A stretch of 64,000 nt of DNA from Bremerella sp. P1 (lineage in GTDB: Bacteria > Planctomycetota > Planctomycetia > Pirellulales > Pirellulaceae), in assembly GCF_028748185.1 (NCBI RefSeq), contig NZ_CP118164.1, forward strand, positions 1,240,001 through 1,304,000. Reading direction: 5' to 3'. The notes beneath the pieces were generated by a model that searched no databases, was not told the DNA's origin, and saw nothing but the letters and a program-made list of their open reading frames with translations. A program made the translations under genes and the position numbers. Position 1 is the stretch's first letter, and each line of letters opens with the position of its first letter. Below, piece after piece: positions 44,501 to 53,378 of the stretch.

Positions 44501-45385
44501 CATCATCGCCAGGCTGGCCACGAACCCAATGACCATAGCATCAAACAACGTCACCACGTGGCAGCAGGCCGTGATCGCCACCAAACCAGCTAGAAGACCG
44601 TTGATCAAGAGCTCCAACTCTTTGCGAATGTGCAACAGGCGGGCAACTGCCAAGGAAGTCATCGCACCGGCTACCCCAGAAAGCATGGTGGCCGTAACGA
44701 TATGCGGAATCCGTCCTTCTAGCTGAAAAGTGCTTCCAGCATTAAAGCCAATCCAACCAAACGCCAGAAGCATGGCCCCGAGTGCCGCCATGGGCAAGTT
44801 GTGACCGTTGCAGATCGTTGAATCCTTGTCGCCAAAGCGGCCAATTCGTGGCCCGACGATGAGGCAAACCGCCAGGCTGATCCAACCTCCCACACCATGA
44901 ACTACCGAGCTTCCAGCAAAGTCGACAAATCCCAGGTCGGCCAACCAGCCACCATCGCCCCAGACCCAATGGGCATACAAAGGATAAATCAGTAAGGAAA
45001 CAACCGCTGCGGTGATCAAGTAGCTGACGAATCGCATGCGCTCGGAAACGGCGCCGCCAATGATCGTGGTCGCTGTTCCACAGAACATCAGTTGAAAGAG
45101 AAAGAACGCCTCGATGCTTCCAGCATGTGAGTCGCCATCAAAGAAGAAATCGCTGGTGCCGAACCATCCCCAATAGGAAGCACCAAAGATCAGGCCAAAG
45201 CCAATTGCCCAGAAGATGATCCCCGACAGAGCGAAGTCGGCCAGGTTCTTGGCGGCAACGTTAATACTGTTCTTCGAACGTACCGATCCGGCTTCCAGGC
45301 AGCAGAAGCCAGCCTGCATCAGGAAAACCAAAGCCGCACAGCCTACCAGCCATACGTCGTTGAACGTGCTCGAAGAAATCTCCAC
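41543..45385 (-). CDS. ammonium transporter-PAS-histidine kinase-receiver fusion
   Basis: 1280 aa. Residues 1-385 are a full Amt domain with 11 helices, both channel histidines ([20 protein letters not shown]) and [10 protein letters not shown] linker and coiled coil lead to three PAS/PAC units (about 470-590, 600-720, 735-860; [24 protein letters not shown]). A HisKA domain follows with SHEIRTPM (His878), an ATPase with NAIKFT, DTGLGM and FGGTGLGL, and a receiver with Asp1199 ([12 protein letters not shown]). It probably senses ammonium at the membrane and signals by phosphorelay, as in Kuenenia Amt5. No output regulator lies nearby. Confidence 0.95.
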   Translation of the reverse strand: MEISSSTFNDVWLVGCAALVFLMQAGFCCLEAGSVRSKNSINVAAKNLADFALSGIIFWAIGFGLIFGASYWGWFGTSDFFFDGDSHAGSIEAFFLFQLMFCGTATTIIGGAVSERMRFVSYLITAAVVSLLIYPLYAHWVWGDGGWLADLGFVDFAGSSVVHGVGGWISLAVCLIVGPRIGRFGDKDSTICNGHNLPMAALGAMLLAFGWIGFNAGSTFQLEGRIPHIVTATMLSGVAGAMTSLAVARLLHIRKELELLINGLLAGLVAITACCHVVTLFDAMVIGFVASLAMMASSHLLEKFKIDDVVGAVPVHAVAGVWGTLSVALFGNLAAIDTGLGRWEQLWVQLLGVSVCFAWSFLVGFGVLWCINRFSPFRVDAQTESVGLNVAEHGDKSELYDLLQVMEQHSETGNFEIEIDLQSHTDVGQIAQAYNSVLTSLKEKQRQVEIAIEELYHAKKELRESSRQIHSLKSALDKHTLYSISDRSGKIIEVNEGFCRISGYSQEELLGKDHRVLNSGYHPKSFWKEMWQTIHAGETWRGEVCNRAKDGHLYWVDATNIPFHDSEGKIEKFVSLRFDITDRKRAEESSIAAKTELQGVLGAATRVSIIAADCEGIISTFNAGAEAMLGYTAEEMVGKQTPAIIHLESEVIARGKELSEQLGEPIEGFQVFVNQAMHHGHEEREWTYIRKDGSTLSVSLTVTARYDDEGQIIGYLGIAQDISDRKEAEEENRRLTERLDLALRGSNTGLWDWVVTTGETVFNDVWYTMLGYEPGELPMCVETWVDLCHPDDLLMAQEAIQRHFQGEDPVYCCEHRVRCKDGSWLWIRDIGEVVAWNEDGSPKRMVGVHIEVQKLRQAIEQANAANQAKSEFLANMSHEIRTPMTAILGYSELLLNDLSINDLTDEHRNALETINRNGEHLLAIINDILDMSKIDAGKLSIEVLPTRPHAIVEEVISLLNVRAVGKGIALRVRQDTPFPETIQSDPTRLRQILLNIVGNAIKFTEIGEVAISLSYLPDQSIMQFRVTDTGLGMTPEQLEKIANFEPFSQADSSTTREFGGTGLGLRISNCLASMLGGNIVVESEQGFGSTFTVTVGTGDIGSTPMVDRLKVETSSDVTSTEDSQAQNASATNESEEPGKSLEGIHVLLAEDGLDNQRLISFVLRKAGAEVKVVENGQLAYDAALDAVERGSAYHVVLMDMQMPVLDGYSAVAKLREADYQGVIVALTAHAMVGDRQKCIEAGCNDFATKPINRHHLIQLIGELADNSAMQRATRSDEVTS

Positions 45386-46056
45386 AAACTGCCCCTGGAT
45401 GAGATAGCTACAACGTTTTCCGCCCTTAACGGTCCTTCGTCAGCCCCAACGACCATGACAGCCGAGAGACGCCCAAAGGAAGCTCCCCAATAAAAAACGC
45501 CGCTATGAGAAGATCGGTTGATGGACGCGAGCGGTTGAGATCTCGCGTCGTCTAGCCAAGCGATTCCCCTATTTTGTTTAAGTTTCGGGTAAACAAACGG
45601 GAATCGATAACCTATTTGAATTGACCGGATTAGGACGTTTGTGCTGATTGCCTTAGAAGCCCCCCTCTCCAGCAAGAACTGAGGGCACCACCAAAGAATT
45701 GGCGGAAGACCGCAACACAAACCCTTCGGCTGCAGATCCCTTGGATCCGGTTGGTTCGTCAGGCATTATTTGGGGACCAGTAACCGCTAATCCTCTATTA
45801 GCGTACGCAATGGTAACAATCCCAACTGTTACCCCCACTTTCTCCTAAAGCTTGCCCCTGTTCACTCGCGCCGGATCGTATACAATCGCAAGCTATCACT
45901 TTGTTCCTTTGCTTATTGGCATCTTAGCTCGACTGAGCCCCGCACTTTTCGCGGCGACGCGGTCACCGTCACTGGCTTTTTCTCAAAAGGGGAATCGACC
46001 AGAGCACTCTACTTGCGCGGTGACTGGCCTGGACGAGAAAACGAGACGTTCGACGG
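45386..46056. other. intergenic region upstream of gcvT
   Basis: 671 bp between two divergent genes. A TATACAAT-like -10 at about 45889 could serve gcvT. A 61-codon frame on the minus strand (45653-45838) is not supported. No glycine riboswitch core is recognised. Confidence 0.45.
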
Positions 46057-47160
46057 ATGACGACCGAAACACTGAAAAAGACACCACTCTACGACTGGCA
46101 CGCCGCGAACGGGGGACGAATGGTCGACTTTACCGGCTGGTCAATGCCGGTTCAGTACACTTCGATCATTAACGAGCACAACGCCACTCGAAACGCCGTC
46201 GGTCTATTCGACGTTTCGCACATGGCCCGTTTTCGGTTCGACGGGGCAAACGCTCTTGAATTCATTGATGGATTGGTCACCCGCAAGGTGGCTGATTTGA
46301 AGCCTGGCCGTATTCGCTACGGGCTGGTCTGCAAGGAAGATGGCGGTATTCTCGACGACATCCTCACCTACCACCTGCAAGACGGCGACGGCAAGTCTTA
46401 CACCTGGATGGTGGTCAACGCCGGCAATCGCGAAAAGATTGCCGATTGGATCAACGCTCGCCTGCCAGACGACGTAACGTTCACAGACTATACCGAGCAG
46501 ACCGCGATGATCGCCGTGCAAGGCCCCAGGGCAATGGCGATCGCCCAGGAACTGATCGAAGGCGATATCTCCGACCTGAAGTACTACCAAGGTCGTGAAG
46601 CGACCATTCTCAGCCACCACGGACTGGTCAGCCGAACTGGCTACACCGGCGAAGATGGTGTCGAGCTTACCGTTCCCGCAAAAAATGCGATCGCTGTGTG
46701 GGAAGCCTTGCATGTGGCGGCCGCCGAAGTGGGTGGTCATGCGGTCGGCCTCGGTGCTCGAGACACTCTACGTTTGGAAGCCGCGATGCCGCTCTATGGG
46801 CACGAGCTCTCCGAAGATATTACACCACTCCAGGCAGGCCTCGGCTTCGCCATGTCATGGGATCATGAATTCATCGGCAAGACCGCACTGGAAGCCATCG
46901 ACAAGGATTCGCTTCCCGTACGTGTCGGGCTAGTGATGCAAGATCGACGCGTACCACGCGAGCATTACCCACTTTACTTGGGCGACGAACGAATCGGCGA
47001 AGTAACCAGTGGTTCTCAATCGCCAACCCTGGCGGCCCCCATCGCAATGGGTTACGTTGCTCGGCAGTATGCAGCCGAGGGAACAGTGGTCGATGTCGAC
47101 GTCCGGGGCAAACGTCACCCGGCAAAGGTCGTTCCGCTGCCATTTTACAAGCGGAAGTAA
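46057..47160 (+). CDS. gcvT: glycine cleavage system aminomethyltransferase (T protein)
   Basis: 367 aa, standard length. Transfers the aminomethyl carbon from lipoyl-GcvH to tetrahydrofolate and releases ammonia. Landmarks: LYDWHAANGGRMVDFTGWSM, VGLFDVSHMARFRFDG, LVCKEDGGILDDILTYHL, SRTGYTGEDGVELTVP and LGARDTLRLEAAMPLYGHEL, plus the C-terminal barrel GEVTSGSQSPTLAAPIAMGY. First gene of gcvT-H-PA-PB-lplA. Confidence 0.97.
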   Translation: MTTETLKKTPLYDWHAANGGRMVDFTGWSMPVQYTSIINEHNATRNAVGLFDVSHMARFRFDGANALEFIDGLVTRKVADLKPGRIRYGLVCKEDGGILDDILTYHLQDGDGKSYTWMVVNAGNREKIADWINARLPDDVTFTDYTEQTAMIAVQGPRAMAIAQELIEGDISDLKYYQGREATILSHHGLVSRTGYTGEDGVELTVPAKNAIAVWEALHVAAAEVGGHAVGLGARDTLRLEAAMPLYGHELSEDITPLQAGLGFAMSWDHEFIGKTALEAIDKDSLPVRVGLVMQDRRVPREHYPLYLGDERIGEVTSGSQSPTLAAPIAMGYVARQYAAEGTVVDVDVRGKRHPAKVVPLPFYKRK

Positions 47161-47233
47161 TCAAAACCGCTCCCCTCCCCTTCATTCAATTCAACGCAAT
47201 TTCCACGCAGGTTAGTTTAGGAGTTTCCCGATC

Positions 47234-47629
47234 ATGTCCACGGACAATTTACTTTTCGCCAAGACGCACGAATGGGTCAAAGTGGAAGAGTCGGACGGCG
47301 CGAAGATTGCCACGGTCGGCATTAGTGCCCACGCGATCGAAGCCCTGAACGACCTGGTCTACTTGGAACTTCCTGAAGTTGGCAAAGAAGTCACGGCCGG
47401 CGAATCGTTCGGTGAAATCGAGTCGGTCAAAGCGGTTAGTGATATCTATGCACCGGTAACCGGCGAAGTGATCGAAGCCAACTCGGGCCTGCCTGACAAT
47501 CTCGATTCGCTGCATGAAGATGCGTATGACAATGGTTGGATTGCCAAGATCAAAATCAGCGACGACTCGGCTCTTTCCGACCTGATGGACAAAGCCGGCT
47601 ACGACAAGATGTGTGCGGAAGAGGGCTAA
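47234..47629 (+). CDS. gcvH: glycine cleavage system lipoyl carrier (H protein)
   Basis: 131 aa. The lipoyl domain carries the acceptor Lys in FGEIESVKAVSDIYAPVTGE. N-terminal FAKTHEWVKVEES and C-terminal NGWIAKIKISDDSALSDLMD match the family. It shuttles the aminomethyl group between P, T and L proteins. Lipoylation could be done by the ligase at the end of the cluster. Confidence 0.97.
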   Translation: MSTDNLLFAKTHEWVKVEESDGAKIATVGISAHAIEALNDLVYLELPEVGKEVTAGESFGEIESVKAVSDIYAPVTGEVIEANSGLPDNLDSLHEDAYDNGWIAKIKISDDSALSDLMDKAGYDKMCAEEG

Positions 47630-47644
47630 TGCCCTCTTTGTTTT

Positions 47645-47720
47645 TAGTTTTCAGTGTGAAGCGCTCCGTTAGACATGCTTCACCTCTCTCCCCGCTGAAA
47701 ACTGAATACTGAAAACTGAA
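47645..47720 (+). repeat. repeat/hairpin between gcvH and gcvPA
   Basis: TAGTTTTCAG (47645-47654) can pair with CTGAAAACTGA (47695-47705), enclosing GTGAAGC/GCTTCAC. The 12-mer CTGAAAACTGAA is repeated directly at 47695 and 47709. It may be a dispersed repeat or attenuate expression within the operon. Confidence 0.5.
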
Positions 47721-47743
47721 CACTATTTTTTGGAACAGATTGG

Positions 47744-49117
47744 ATGAGCTATCTCTACAACACTCCGGACGATCAGGCAGCCATGCTGAAGTCGATCGGA
47801 GTCGATTCGATTGAAGAGCTGTTTAGCACCATTCCGGAAGACCTGCGGCTCAAACGCGACCTGGATCTTCCGCCCCAGATGGGCGAGCTGGAACTGACGC
47901 AGCATCTTTCGGCCCTGGCCGCCAAGAATGCTTCTCCGGCGACCCATGCCTGTTTCCTGGGTGGTGGAAGTTACGATCACTTCGTGCCGGCCGCCGTTGA
48001 CGCCTTGGCATCACGCGGCGAGTTCTACACTTCGTACACGCCCTATCAGCCGGAAGTCTCGCAAGGCAACTTGCAAGCCATGTTTGAATACCAAACATTG
48101 ATCTGCGACTTGACCGGCATGGACCTTTCCAACGCCAGTCTGTACGACGGCGGAAGTGCCTTGGCCGAAGCGGTCATCATGGCGCTTAACACCGGCAAAC
48201 GCGGCGAGAAGGTCGTCGTCCTTGGCACGGTTCATCCAGAATACCGCCAGATCTTGCAGACGTACTTCACTGATCTGGGAATCGAGATCGTCGAAGTCGC
48301 CTGCCCTGATGGCATCGCCGATCTGGCCAAGGTCGAAGAATCAATCGACGCCAGCACGAACTGCGTCGTCATTCAGTCGCCGAACTTCTTTGGCGGAATC
48401 GAAGATGTCGCAGCGATTGCGGAGATTGCCCACAAGAATGATGCGGTCGTCATTCAAAGCTTCGATCCGATCAGCCTTGGCTTACTCAAGCGACCTGGCG
48501 ACCTGGGAGCCGACATCGCCGTCGCCGAAGGCCATTCACTCGGTTCGCCGATGCAGTACGGCGGACCTTACCTGGGAATCATGGCTTGTAGCGATCAGTT
48601 TGTTCGCCGCTTGCCGGGCCGTATTGTTGGTCAAACAGAAGACCGCCGCGGCAAACGCTGCTGGGTACTAACCCTGCAAACGCGGGAACAACACATTCGC
48701 CGTGAGAAAGCGACCAGCAACATCTGCACCAACCAAGGCCTGTTCGCCTTGCGTGCTTCAATCTATTTGTCGCTGCTGGGACCAAGTGGTCTGAAGCAAG
48801 CCGCCACGCTTTGCGTACAGAAAGCACATTACGCTCAGCAAACACTGACCGAAGTCGATCGGCTCGAACCGGTTTTCGGAGGCAGTCCGTTCTTCAAAGA
48901 GTTCGTCCTTCGCGATACGCAAGGCAACGTCGAAGGCCTGTTGGCCGAAGCACGCGAAGCTGGCTTCCTCGGCGGCGTGCCACTGGGACAATTCTTCCCT
49001 GAGATGGACGACTGCTTCCTGGTTTGCGTGACCGAGAAACGCACCAAGACCGAAATCGACGCCTTGACCCGAACTTTCTCCCTCTGTCACACCGGGAGTT
49101 CCACGATCCATGCGTAA
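47744..49117 (+). CDS. gcvPA: glycine decarboxylase (P protein) subunit 1
   Basis: 457 aa. One half of the split PLP-dependent glycine decarboxylase, which releases CO2 and loads GcvH. Landmarks: MSYLYNTPDDQAAMLKSIGV, FLGGGSYDHFVPAAVD, YTPYQPEVSQGNLQAMFEYQ, GMDLSNASLYDGGSALAEA and GRIVGQTEDRRGKRCWVLTLQTREQH. Its 3' end overlaps gcvPB by 8 bp, as expected for two subunits made in equal amounts. Confidence 0.97.
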   Translation: MSYLYNTPDDQAAMLKSIGVDSIEELFSTIPEDLRLKRDLDLPPQMGELELTQHLSALAAKNASPATHACFLGGGSYDHFVPAAVDALASRGEFYTSYTPYQPEVSQGNLQAMFEYQTLICDLTGMDLSNASLYDGGSALAEAVIMALNTGKRGEKVVVLGTVHPEYRQILQTYFTDLGIEIVEVACPDGIADLAKVEESIDASTNCVVIQSPNFFGGIEDVAAIAEIAHKNDAVVIQSFDPISLGLLKRPGDLGADIAVAEGHSLGSPMQYGGPYLGIMACSDQFVRRLPGRIVGQTEDRRGKRCWVLTLQTREQHIRREKATSNICTNQGLFALRASIYLSLLGPSGLKQAATLCVQKAHYAQQTLTEVDRLEPVFGGSPFFKEFVLRDTQGNVEGLLAEAREAGFLGGVPLGQFFPEMDDCFLVCVTEKRTKTEIDALTRTFSLCHTGSSTIHA

Positions 49118-50570
49118 CCAACAAGCAACCCAACTTCTGTCCGAGCTTTCCCGACCGGGCCGCGTGGCCGTTCACTGGCCGGCGTGTGATGTGCCGGAGC
49201 AACCGATCGAAGATATCATTCCGACGAATTACCTCGCGGATGAAGAACCGAAGCTGCCGGAACTGACCGAAGGGGAAGTCGTTCGTCACTACACGAACCT
49301 GTCGACCAAGAACATGTCGGTCGATACGCACTATTACCCGCTCGGTTCGTGCACGATGAAGTACAACCCGAAGCGGAACGAGCGTCTGGCTTCGCTGCCT
49401 GGTATCGTTGACCTGCATCCCTACCAGGACGAATCGACGATCCAGGGAATGCTGCAATTGCTTTATGAATTGCAGGGCATCTTCTCGGAGATCTCTGGCC
49501 TGCCAGCTTGTTCGCTGCAACCAGCGGCTGGGGCTCACGGAGAGCTGACGGCACTGATGGCCGCTGCCAAGTACTTCAAGAGCATCGGCGAAGACCGCAA
49601 GGTTGTGCTGGCCCCAGACAGCTCGCACGGCACCAATCCGGCCAGTGCTCAGATGGCTGGGTTCAAAGCCGTCAGCATCAAGAGCGATCCCAACGGTGGC
49701 GTCGACATGGACGACTTCCGCAAGAAGTTGACCGACGACATCGCCGTACTGATGATCACCAACCCGAGCACCTTGGGCCTGTTCGAGAAGAACATGCGTG
49801 AGATCGCCGACGCGGTGCACGAAAAGGGTGGGCTCGTTTACCTGGATGGTGCCAACATGAATGCCATCCTCGGCATTGCCCGTCCAGGTGACTTCGGCGC
49901 CGACATGATGCACTACAACCCGCACAAGACCTTCAGTGGTCCACATGGTGGCGGTGGTCCCGGTGCCGGTCCGATTTGTGTGACCGAGAAGCTCAAGCCG
50001 TTCCTCCCTTCGCCCATCGTGGAGAAGGAAGGCGACCGCTACAAGCTCGACTTCGATCGCCCCGATTCGATTGGCCGAGTGCGAAGCTTCTTTGGCAACA
50101 CGGGCGTCCTCGTTCGAGCCTACTGCTACATCCTTTCGCATGGTCCAGTGGGGCTGCGAGAAGTCTCCGAGAATGCCGTGCTCAACGCAAACTATCTGCT
50201 GAGCAAGGTCAAGCATTTCCTGCCAGTTCCGCGTGGCGAACGCTGCATGCACGAGTTCGTTGCTTCGGCTTCCGAGCTGAAGAAGGAACGGGGCATCACG
50301 GCGATGGATATCGGCAAGCGTCTGCTCGACTATGGCTTCCACGCTCCAACGGTCTACTTCCCGTTGACGATTCCGGAAGCAATCATGATCGAGCCAACGG
50401 AAACCGAAAGTAAGGAAACGCTCGATGCGTTCGTCCAAACCCTCTTCAAGATCACTGAAGAGGACGCCGAGCTTCTGCACGAAGCTCCGCACACGACACC
50501 AATCAGCCGTCCCAACGAAGTCCAAGCAGCAAGAAGCCCTTGCCTGCGAGCTGACTTCTGCAGCAGCTAA
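49110..50570 (+). CDS. gcvPB: glycine decarboxylase (P protein) subunit 2
   Basis: 486 aa. Carries the PLP lysine in MHYNPHKTFSGPHGGGGPGAG. Other landmarks: THYYPLGSCTMKYNPKRNER, SLQPAAGAHGELTAL, SSHGTNPASAQMAGF and LVYLDGANMNAILGIARPGD. The 8-bp overlap with gcvPA implies coupled translation. The C-terminus (TPISRPNEVQAARSPCLRAD) is slightly longer than usual. Confidence 0.97.
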   Translation: MRNQQATQLLSELSRPGRVAVHWPACDVPEQPIEDIIPTNYLADEEPKLPELTEGEVVRHYTNLSTKNMSVDTHYYPLGSCTMKYNPKRNERLASLPGIVDLHPYQDESTIQGMLQLLYELQGIFSEISGLPACSLQPAAGAHGELTALMAAAKYFKSIGEDRKVVLAPDSSHGTNPASAQMAGFKAVSIKSDPNGGVDMDDFRKKLTDDIAVLMITNPSTLGLFEKNMREIADAVHEKGGLVYLDGANMNAILGIARPGDFGADMMHYNPHKTFSGPHGGGGPGAGPICVTEKLKPFLPSPIVEKEGDRYKLDFDRPDSIGRVRSFFGNTGVLVRAYCYILSHGPVGLREVSENAVLNANYLLSKVKHFLPVPRGERCMHEFVASASELKKERGITAMDIGKRLLDYGFHAPTVYFPLTIPEAIMIEPTETESKETLDAFVQTLFKITEEDAELLHEAPHTTPISRPNEVQAARSPCLRADFCSS

Positions 50571-50583
50571 TCGCCTTCCTAGC

Positions 50584-50608
50584 ACCCTCTCCCATCACGG
50601 GAGAGGGT
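50584..50608. terminator. hairpin after gcvPB
   Basis: ACCCTCTCCC (50584-50593) pairs perfectly with GGGAGAGGGT (50599-50608), loop ATCAC. No T-run follows (CAGGGTGAG), so it may be a 3' stabilising repeat rather than a terminator. Confidence 0.5.
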
Positions 50609-50713
50609 CAGGGTGAGTGATTACAATCTTGAAATGGGAGGTCTTTCCCATTGCTTGCCACTTCAACGCAGTTCTCTGCGTTGAAGACGAAGCCGAGCCC
50701 CGAACGAGTTTCC

Positions 50714-51454
50714 ATGAAAGAGATGCGTTTAATCATCGATCCACCTGCACGCGGCACTTGGAATATGGCGGTCGATGAAGCAATCTTGCGCGGCGCGGTT
50801 GATCTGGGGATGCCTACCCTGCGATTCTACGGCTGGAGCGAACCGACGCTCTCGCTGGGTTATTTCCAGAAGTACGTCGATCGCCAACAGCACGAGGCCA
50901 GCGCGAGTTGTGCATGCGTCCGCCGGGCCTCTGGCGGTGGTGCGATCATGCACGATCGCGAATTGACCTATAGCTTTGTCGCCCCGGTGCGCGATTCGCG
51001 TTCCGAAGAAACAACGCGTTGGTTTGATCTGTTCCACGAGACGTTGATCGACGTGCTAGCAAACTGGGGTATCAACGCCCACTTGAGCGGTAAGCCGCAG
51101 GCCAGTTCCGACCCAGAGCCGTTTCTGTGCTTTCTGCGTCGCCATGAAGTCGACGTAATCGTTGATAACAACAAGATTTGTGGCAGTGCCCAGCGGCGTC
51201 ACCAGGTTGCCGTTTTGCAACATGGGAGTGTGATTTTACAACAATCGCCCTGTGCCCCTGAGCTGCTGGGGCTCGAAGAAATTACTGGGCAGAAGATTTC
51301 CGCCGAAATGCTGATCGATCAGTGGAAAGACACCCTAAAGGACACGTTCCAAAGTAGTTACACCGACACCCCTCTGACGGCCAAGGAAGTAGAATCCGCC
51401 CAAGAGATTGAATCGGTTAAATTCGCACATTCCGAATGGACGCATAAACGGTAA
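50714..51454 (+). CDS. lplA: lipoate-protein ligase A family protein
   Basis: 246 aa. Fold of the lipoyl/biotinyl ligase family: GTWNMAVDEAILRGAVDLGMP, RFYGWSEPTLSLGYFQ, CVRRASGGGAIMHDRELTYS (RRxSGGGxxxHD) and IVDNNKICGSAQRRHQVAVL with the catalytic Lys in NNKICGSAQ. It could attach lipoate or octanoate to GcvH, which fits its place 143 bp behind gcvPB. Whether it is a ligase or an octanoyltransferase (LipM-like) cannot be settled by eye. Confidence 0.85.
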   Translation: MKEMRLIIDPPARGTWNMAVDEAILRGAVDLGMPTLRFYGWSEPTLSLGYFQKYVDRQQHEASASCACVRRASGGGAIMHDRELTYSFVAPVRDSRSEETTRWFDLFHETLIDVLANWGINAHLSGKPQASSDPEPFLCFLRRHEVDVIVDNNKICGSAQRRHQVAVLQHGSVILQQSPCAPELLGLEEITGQKISAEMLIDQWKDTLKDTFQSSYTDTPLTAKEVESAQEIESVKFAHSEWTHKR

Positions 51455-51826
51455 CCAATATCAATTTCAAAACCGTTGACCTAGGCCTAATGGCGACATA
51501 TGCTTATTTAAGGACGAAAGCCAGATTGCCGATATAAGTTTTGGAGTTATCCCTGGTTGGATGCGGAAAAAATCATCTCACGTGGTTTACCGCACCCCCA
51601 AAGAAACCATTTGCAATCATGCTTGAAACCGTTAATGTAATAGGACTTTTCTGTGGCGTCAGTATGCCGATTTATTCTCAATTGTCTTCGCTCTCGGCGC
51701 GCTGATTGCATCGGAACAGATTGACCCCTTCGGTCGGCTCGGTGAATCCCGATACCAATCCTTTTAACCGCCATTATTTGAGTTTCTCAAAGGTGGGATT
51801 AGCCGTTGCACAGGAAGGATTTAAAT
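51455..51826. other. intergenic region upstream of the FHA gene
   Basis: 372 bp. It holds the promoter at 51476-51504 and otherwise nothing recognised. If that promoter is used, the FHA message has a leader of about 310 nt. Confidence 0.5.
51476..51504 (+). promoter_or_regulatory. sigma-70 type promoter upstream of the FHA gene
   Basis: TTGACC (51476-51481) and TATGCT (51499-51504) with the ideal 17-bp spacer. The -10 matches the consensus at four of six bases. Confidence 0.5.
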
Positions 51827-52513
51827 ATGCAAGTCATGCTACAAGTGATCCGAGGACCAAGTGCCGGCAAGGAGTTCAAGCTCCCCGTCGACAACTTCGT
51901 CATCGGTCGAGGTGATGGATGTCACCTTAAGCCTAAAAGCGACATGGTTAGTCGCAAGCACTGCGCACTCGCGGTACGTGATTCCAAGCTGTTTCTGGAA
52001 GACTTCGGAAGCAAGAACGGGACTTACGTTAACGGCGAACGCGTCGAGGGCACCATCGAGTTGAAGATGGGAGACGAGCTCCGCGTAGGACCACTCGACT
52101 TTCTGATTCTGATTGACCACACCTTGGGTGCGGCCAAACGCTCGAAGGTTAGCAGTGTGAAAGAAGCTGCCAGTCGCGTGGCAGAAGCGAGCGGTATTGG
52201 CAACGATGTCGCAAGCTGGCTGGAAGAAGCCGACGAAGAAGAACGCCAGATGCGGATGGATAATCCGGAAACGCGTCAGTTCCGCGTGGACGAAACGCGT
52301 ACCGTTTCTCTCGACGAACTCCGTGAGTTGGAAGAGGAAGAAGCGGCCAATGGCGACACAAAGGATGGCAAGACCAAGACTGGCCTACTGGGCATGTTTG
52401 GGTCGAAGAAGAAGGCCTATGGCAAATTGCCTCAGGTCGAGAATGCTGGCTCCAAGGATAGCCAATCGGCTGCCAACGACGCGATTCGTCGACTGATGGA
52501 TAACCGTCGTTAA
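51827..52513 (+). CDS. FHA-domain protein
   Basis: 228 aa. The first 95 residues form a forkhead-associated phosphothreonine-binding domain: VIGRGDGCHLKPKSDMVSRK, HCALAVRDSKLFLEDFGSKN, GTYVNGERVEG, with the GR, S-R-x-H and NG residues in place. The rest is charged and probably unstructured (EEADEEERQMRMDNPETRQF, LDELRELEEEEAANGDTKDG) with threonines that could themselves be phosphorylated. It likely docks on Ser/Thr-kinase targets, abundant in planctomycetes. AGGAAGGA lies 7 nt upstream of the ATG. Confidence 0.9.
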   Translation: MQVMLQVIRGPSAGKEFKLPVDNFVIGRGDGCHLKPKSDMVSRKHCALAVRDSKLFLEDFGSKNGTYVNGERVEGTIELKMGDELRVGPLDFLILIDHTLGAAKRSKVSSVKEAASRVAEASGIGNDVASWLEEADEEERQMRMDNPETRQFRVDETRTVSLDELRELEEEEAANGDTKDGKTKTGLLGMFGSKKKAYGKLPQVENAGSKDSQSAANDAIRRLMDNRR

Positions 52514-52557
52514 AGCCCGCTTCCGCGCTAATGTAAACGCTTCGTTACAAACCACTT

Positions 52558-52590
52558 AAGCCACTCAGTACTGAGTGGCTTTTTTTGTAG
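52558..52590 (+). terminator. rho-independent terminator after the FHA gene
   Basis: AAGCCACTCAG (52558-52568) and CTGAGTGGCTT (52571-52581) form a perfect stem around TA, followed by a T-run ending in GTAG. Confidence 0.9.
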
Positions 52591-52730
52591 GTTATCTACG
52601 GCTGAACTGGCAAAACGGACAATTCTCGCTCGCAGCCCCCAAGATTACCCGCTAAGCTGGGAATAACTGGTCAATCTCGCTCACTTTCTCTAATTCCGCG
52701 AAACCGTCTATTCCAGTCGTGGGTATAAGT

Positions 52731-53339
52731 ATGCAGAGTGGATGTGATCAGTCCAGGAGCGGTCCTTTGACGAATTTCAGCCTGCTAGTCGACCAATGCA
52801 TGGAAGGGAACCAGAGCGCAGTCTCTGAGTTCGTGCGTCGATTTCGAAATCAGGTATACCTGCTGTGCTATCGGATGGTGGGGGAACACCACGAGGCCGA
52901 GGATATGGCCCAGGAGACCTTCCTGCGCGTGTTCCGGAATCTCCATCGATGGGATCGAAGTCGTCCGATCGAACCTTGGATCATGACCATTGCCGGCAAC
53001 CGCTGCCGGACCCACCTGGCCCAAAGAAATCGTCGACCGATCGCTTGCGAGACGCAGGATCATGTCGAAGACCATCGAGGGGTCGATACCCGTGGCGAAC
53101 TGTTAGCCGAAGAGGTTCAGTTGGCCCTTTCCCACGTCCGAGAAGAATACCGCAGGGCATTTCTTCTGTTCCACGATCACCAGCTAAGTTATGGCGAGAT
53201 CGCCGAGCAGATGGATTGTCCGCTGGGAACCGTAAAAACCTGGGTCCATAGAGCTCGCCGTGAGCTAGTCCAGCGACTTGCCAGTCGTGGCGTCACCCAG
53301 GAATACCGTGCGAGCCAGCTCGCGAGAACAGCCGATTAG
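52731..53339 (+). CDS. ECF sigma factor
   Basis: 202 aa from ATG 52731 (a GTG at 52719 would add four). Region 2: FVRRFRNQVYLLCYRMVGEH then HEAEDMAQETFLRVFRNL. Region 4: YRRAFLLFHDHQLSYGEIAE then QMDCPLGTVKTWVHRARREL. Directs RNA polymerase to a stress or envelope regulon. A membrane protein gene begins 39 bp downstream and may encode its anti-sigma partner. No ECF-type auto-promoter is recognised upstream. Confidence 0.92.
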   Translation: MQSGCDQSRSGPLTNFSLLVDQCMEGNQSAVSEFVRRFRNQVYLLCYRMVGEHHEAEDMAQETFLRVFRNLHRWDRSRPIEPWIMTIAGNRCRTHLAQRNRRPIACETQDHVEDHRGVDTRGELLAEEVQLALSHVREEYRRAFLLFHDHQLSYGEIAEQMDCPLGTVKTWVHRARRELVQRLASRGVTQEYRASQLARTAD

Positions 53340-53378
53340 ATCCCAACGTTCCTACAGGCTACGATCAGGAAACGATTC

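Noticed and set aside
43403-45220. Several short plus-strand frames opposite the Amt-kinase gene
   Set aside because: Antisense shadows of a clearly coding 1280-aa frame.
45653-45838. 61-codon frame on the minus strand
   Set aside because: No ribosome-binding site or family support; unusual composition in a likely promoter region.
45386-46056. Glycine riboswitch upstream of gcvT
   Set aside because: The tandem GGAGAG and CCGAAGGGG-type core is not seen on the plus strand.
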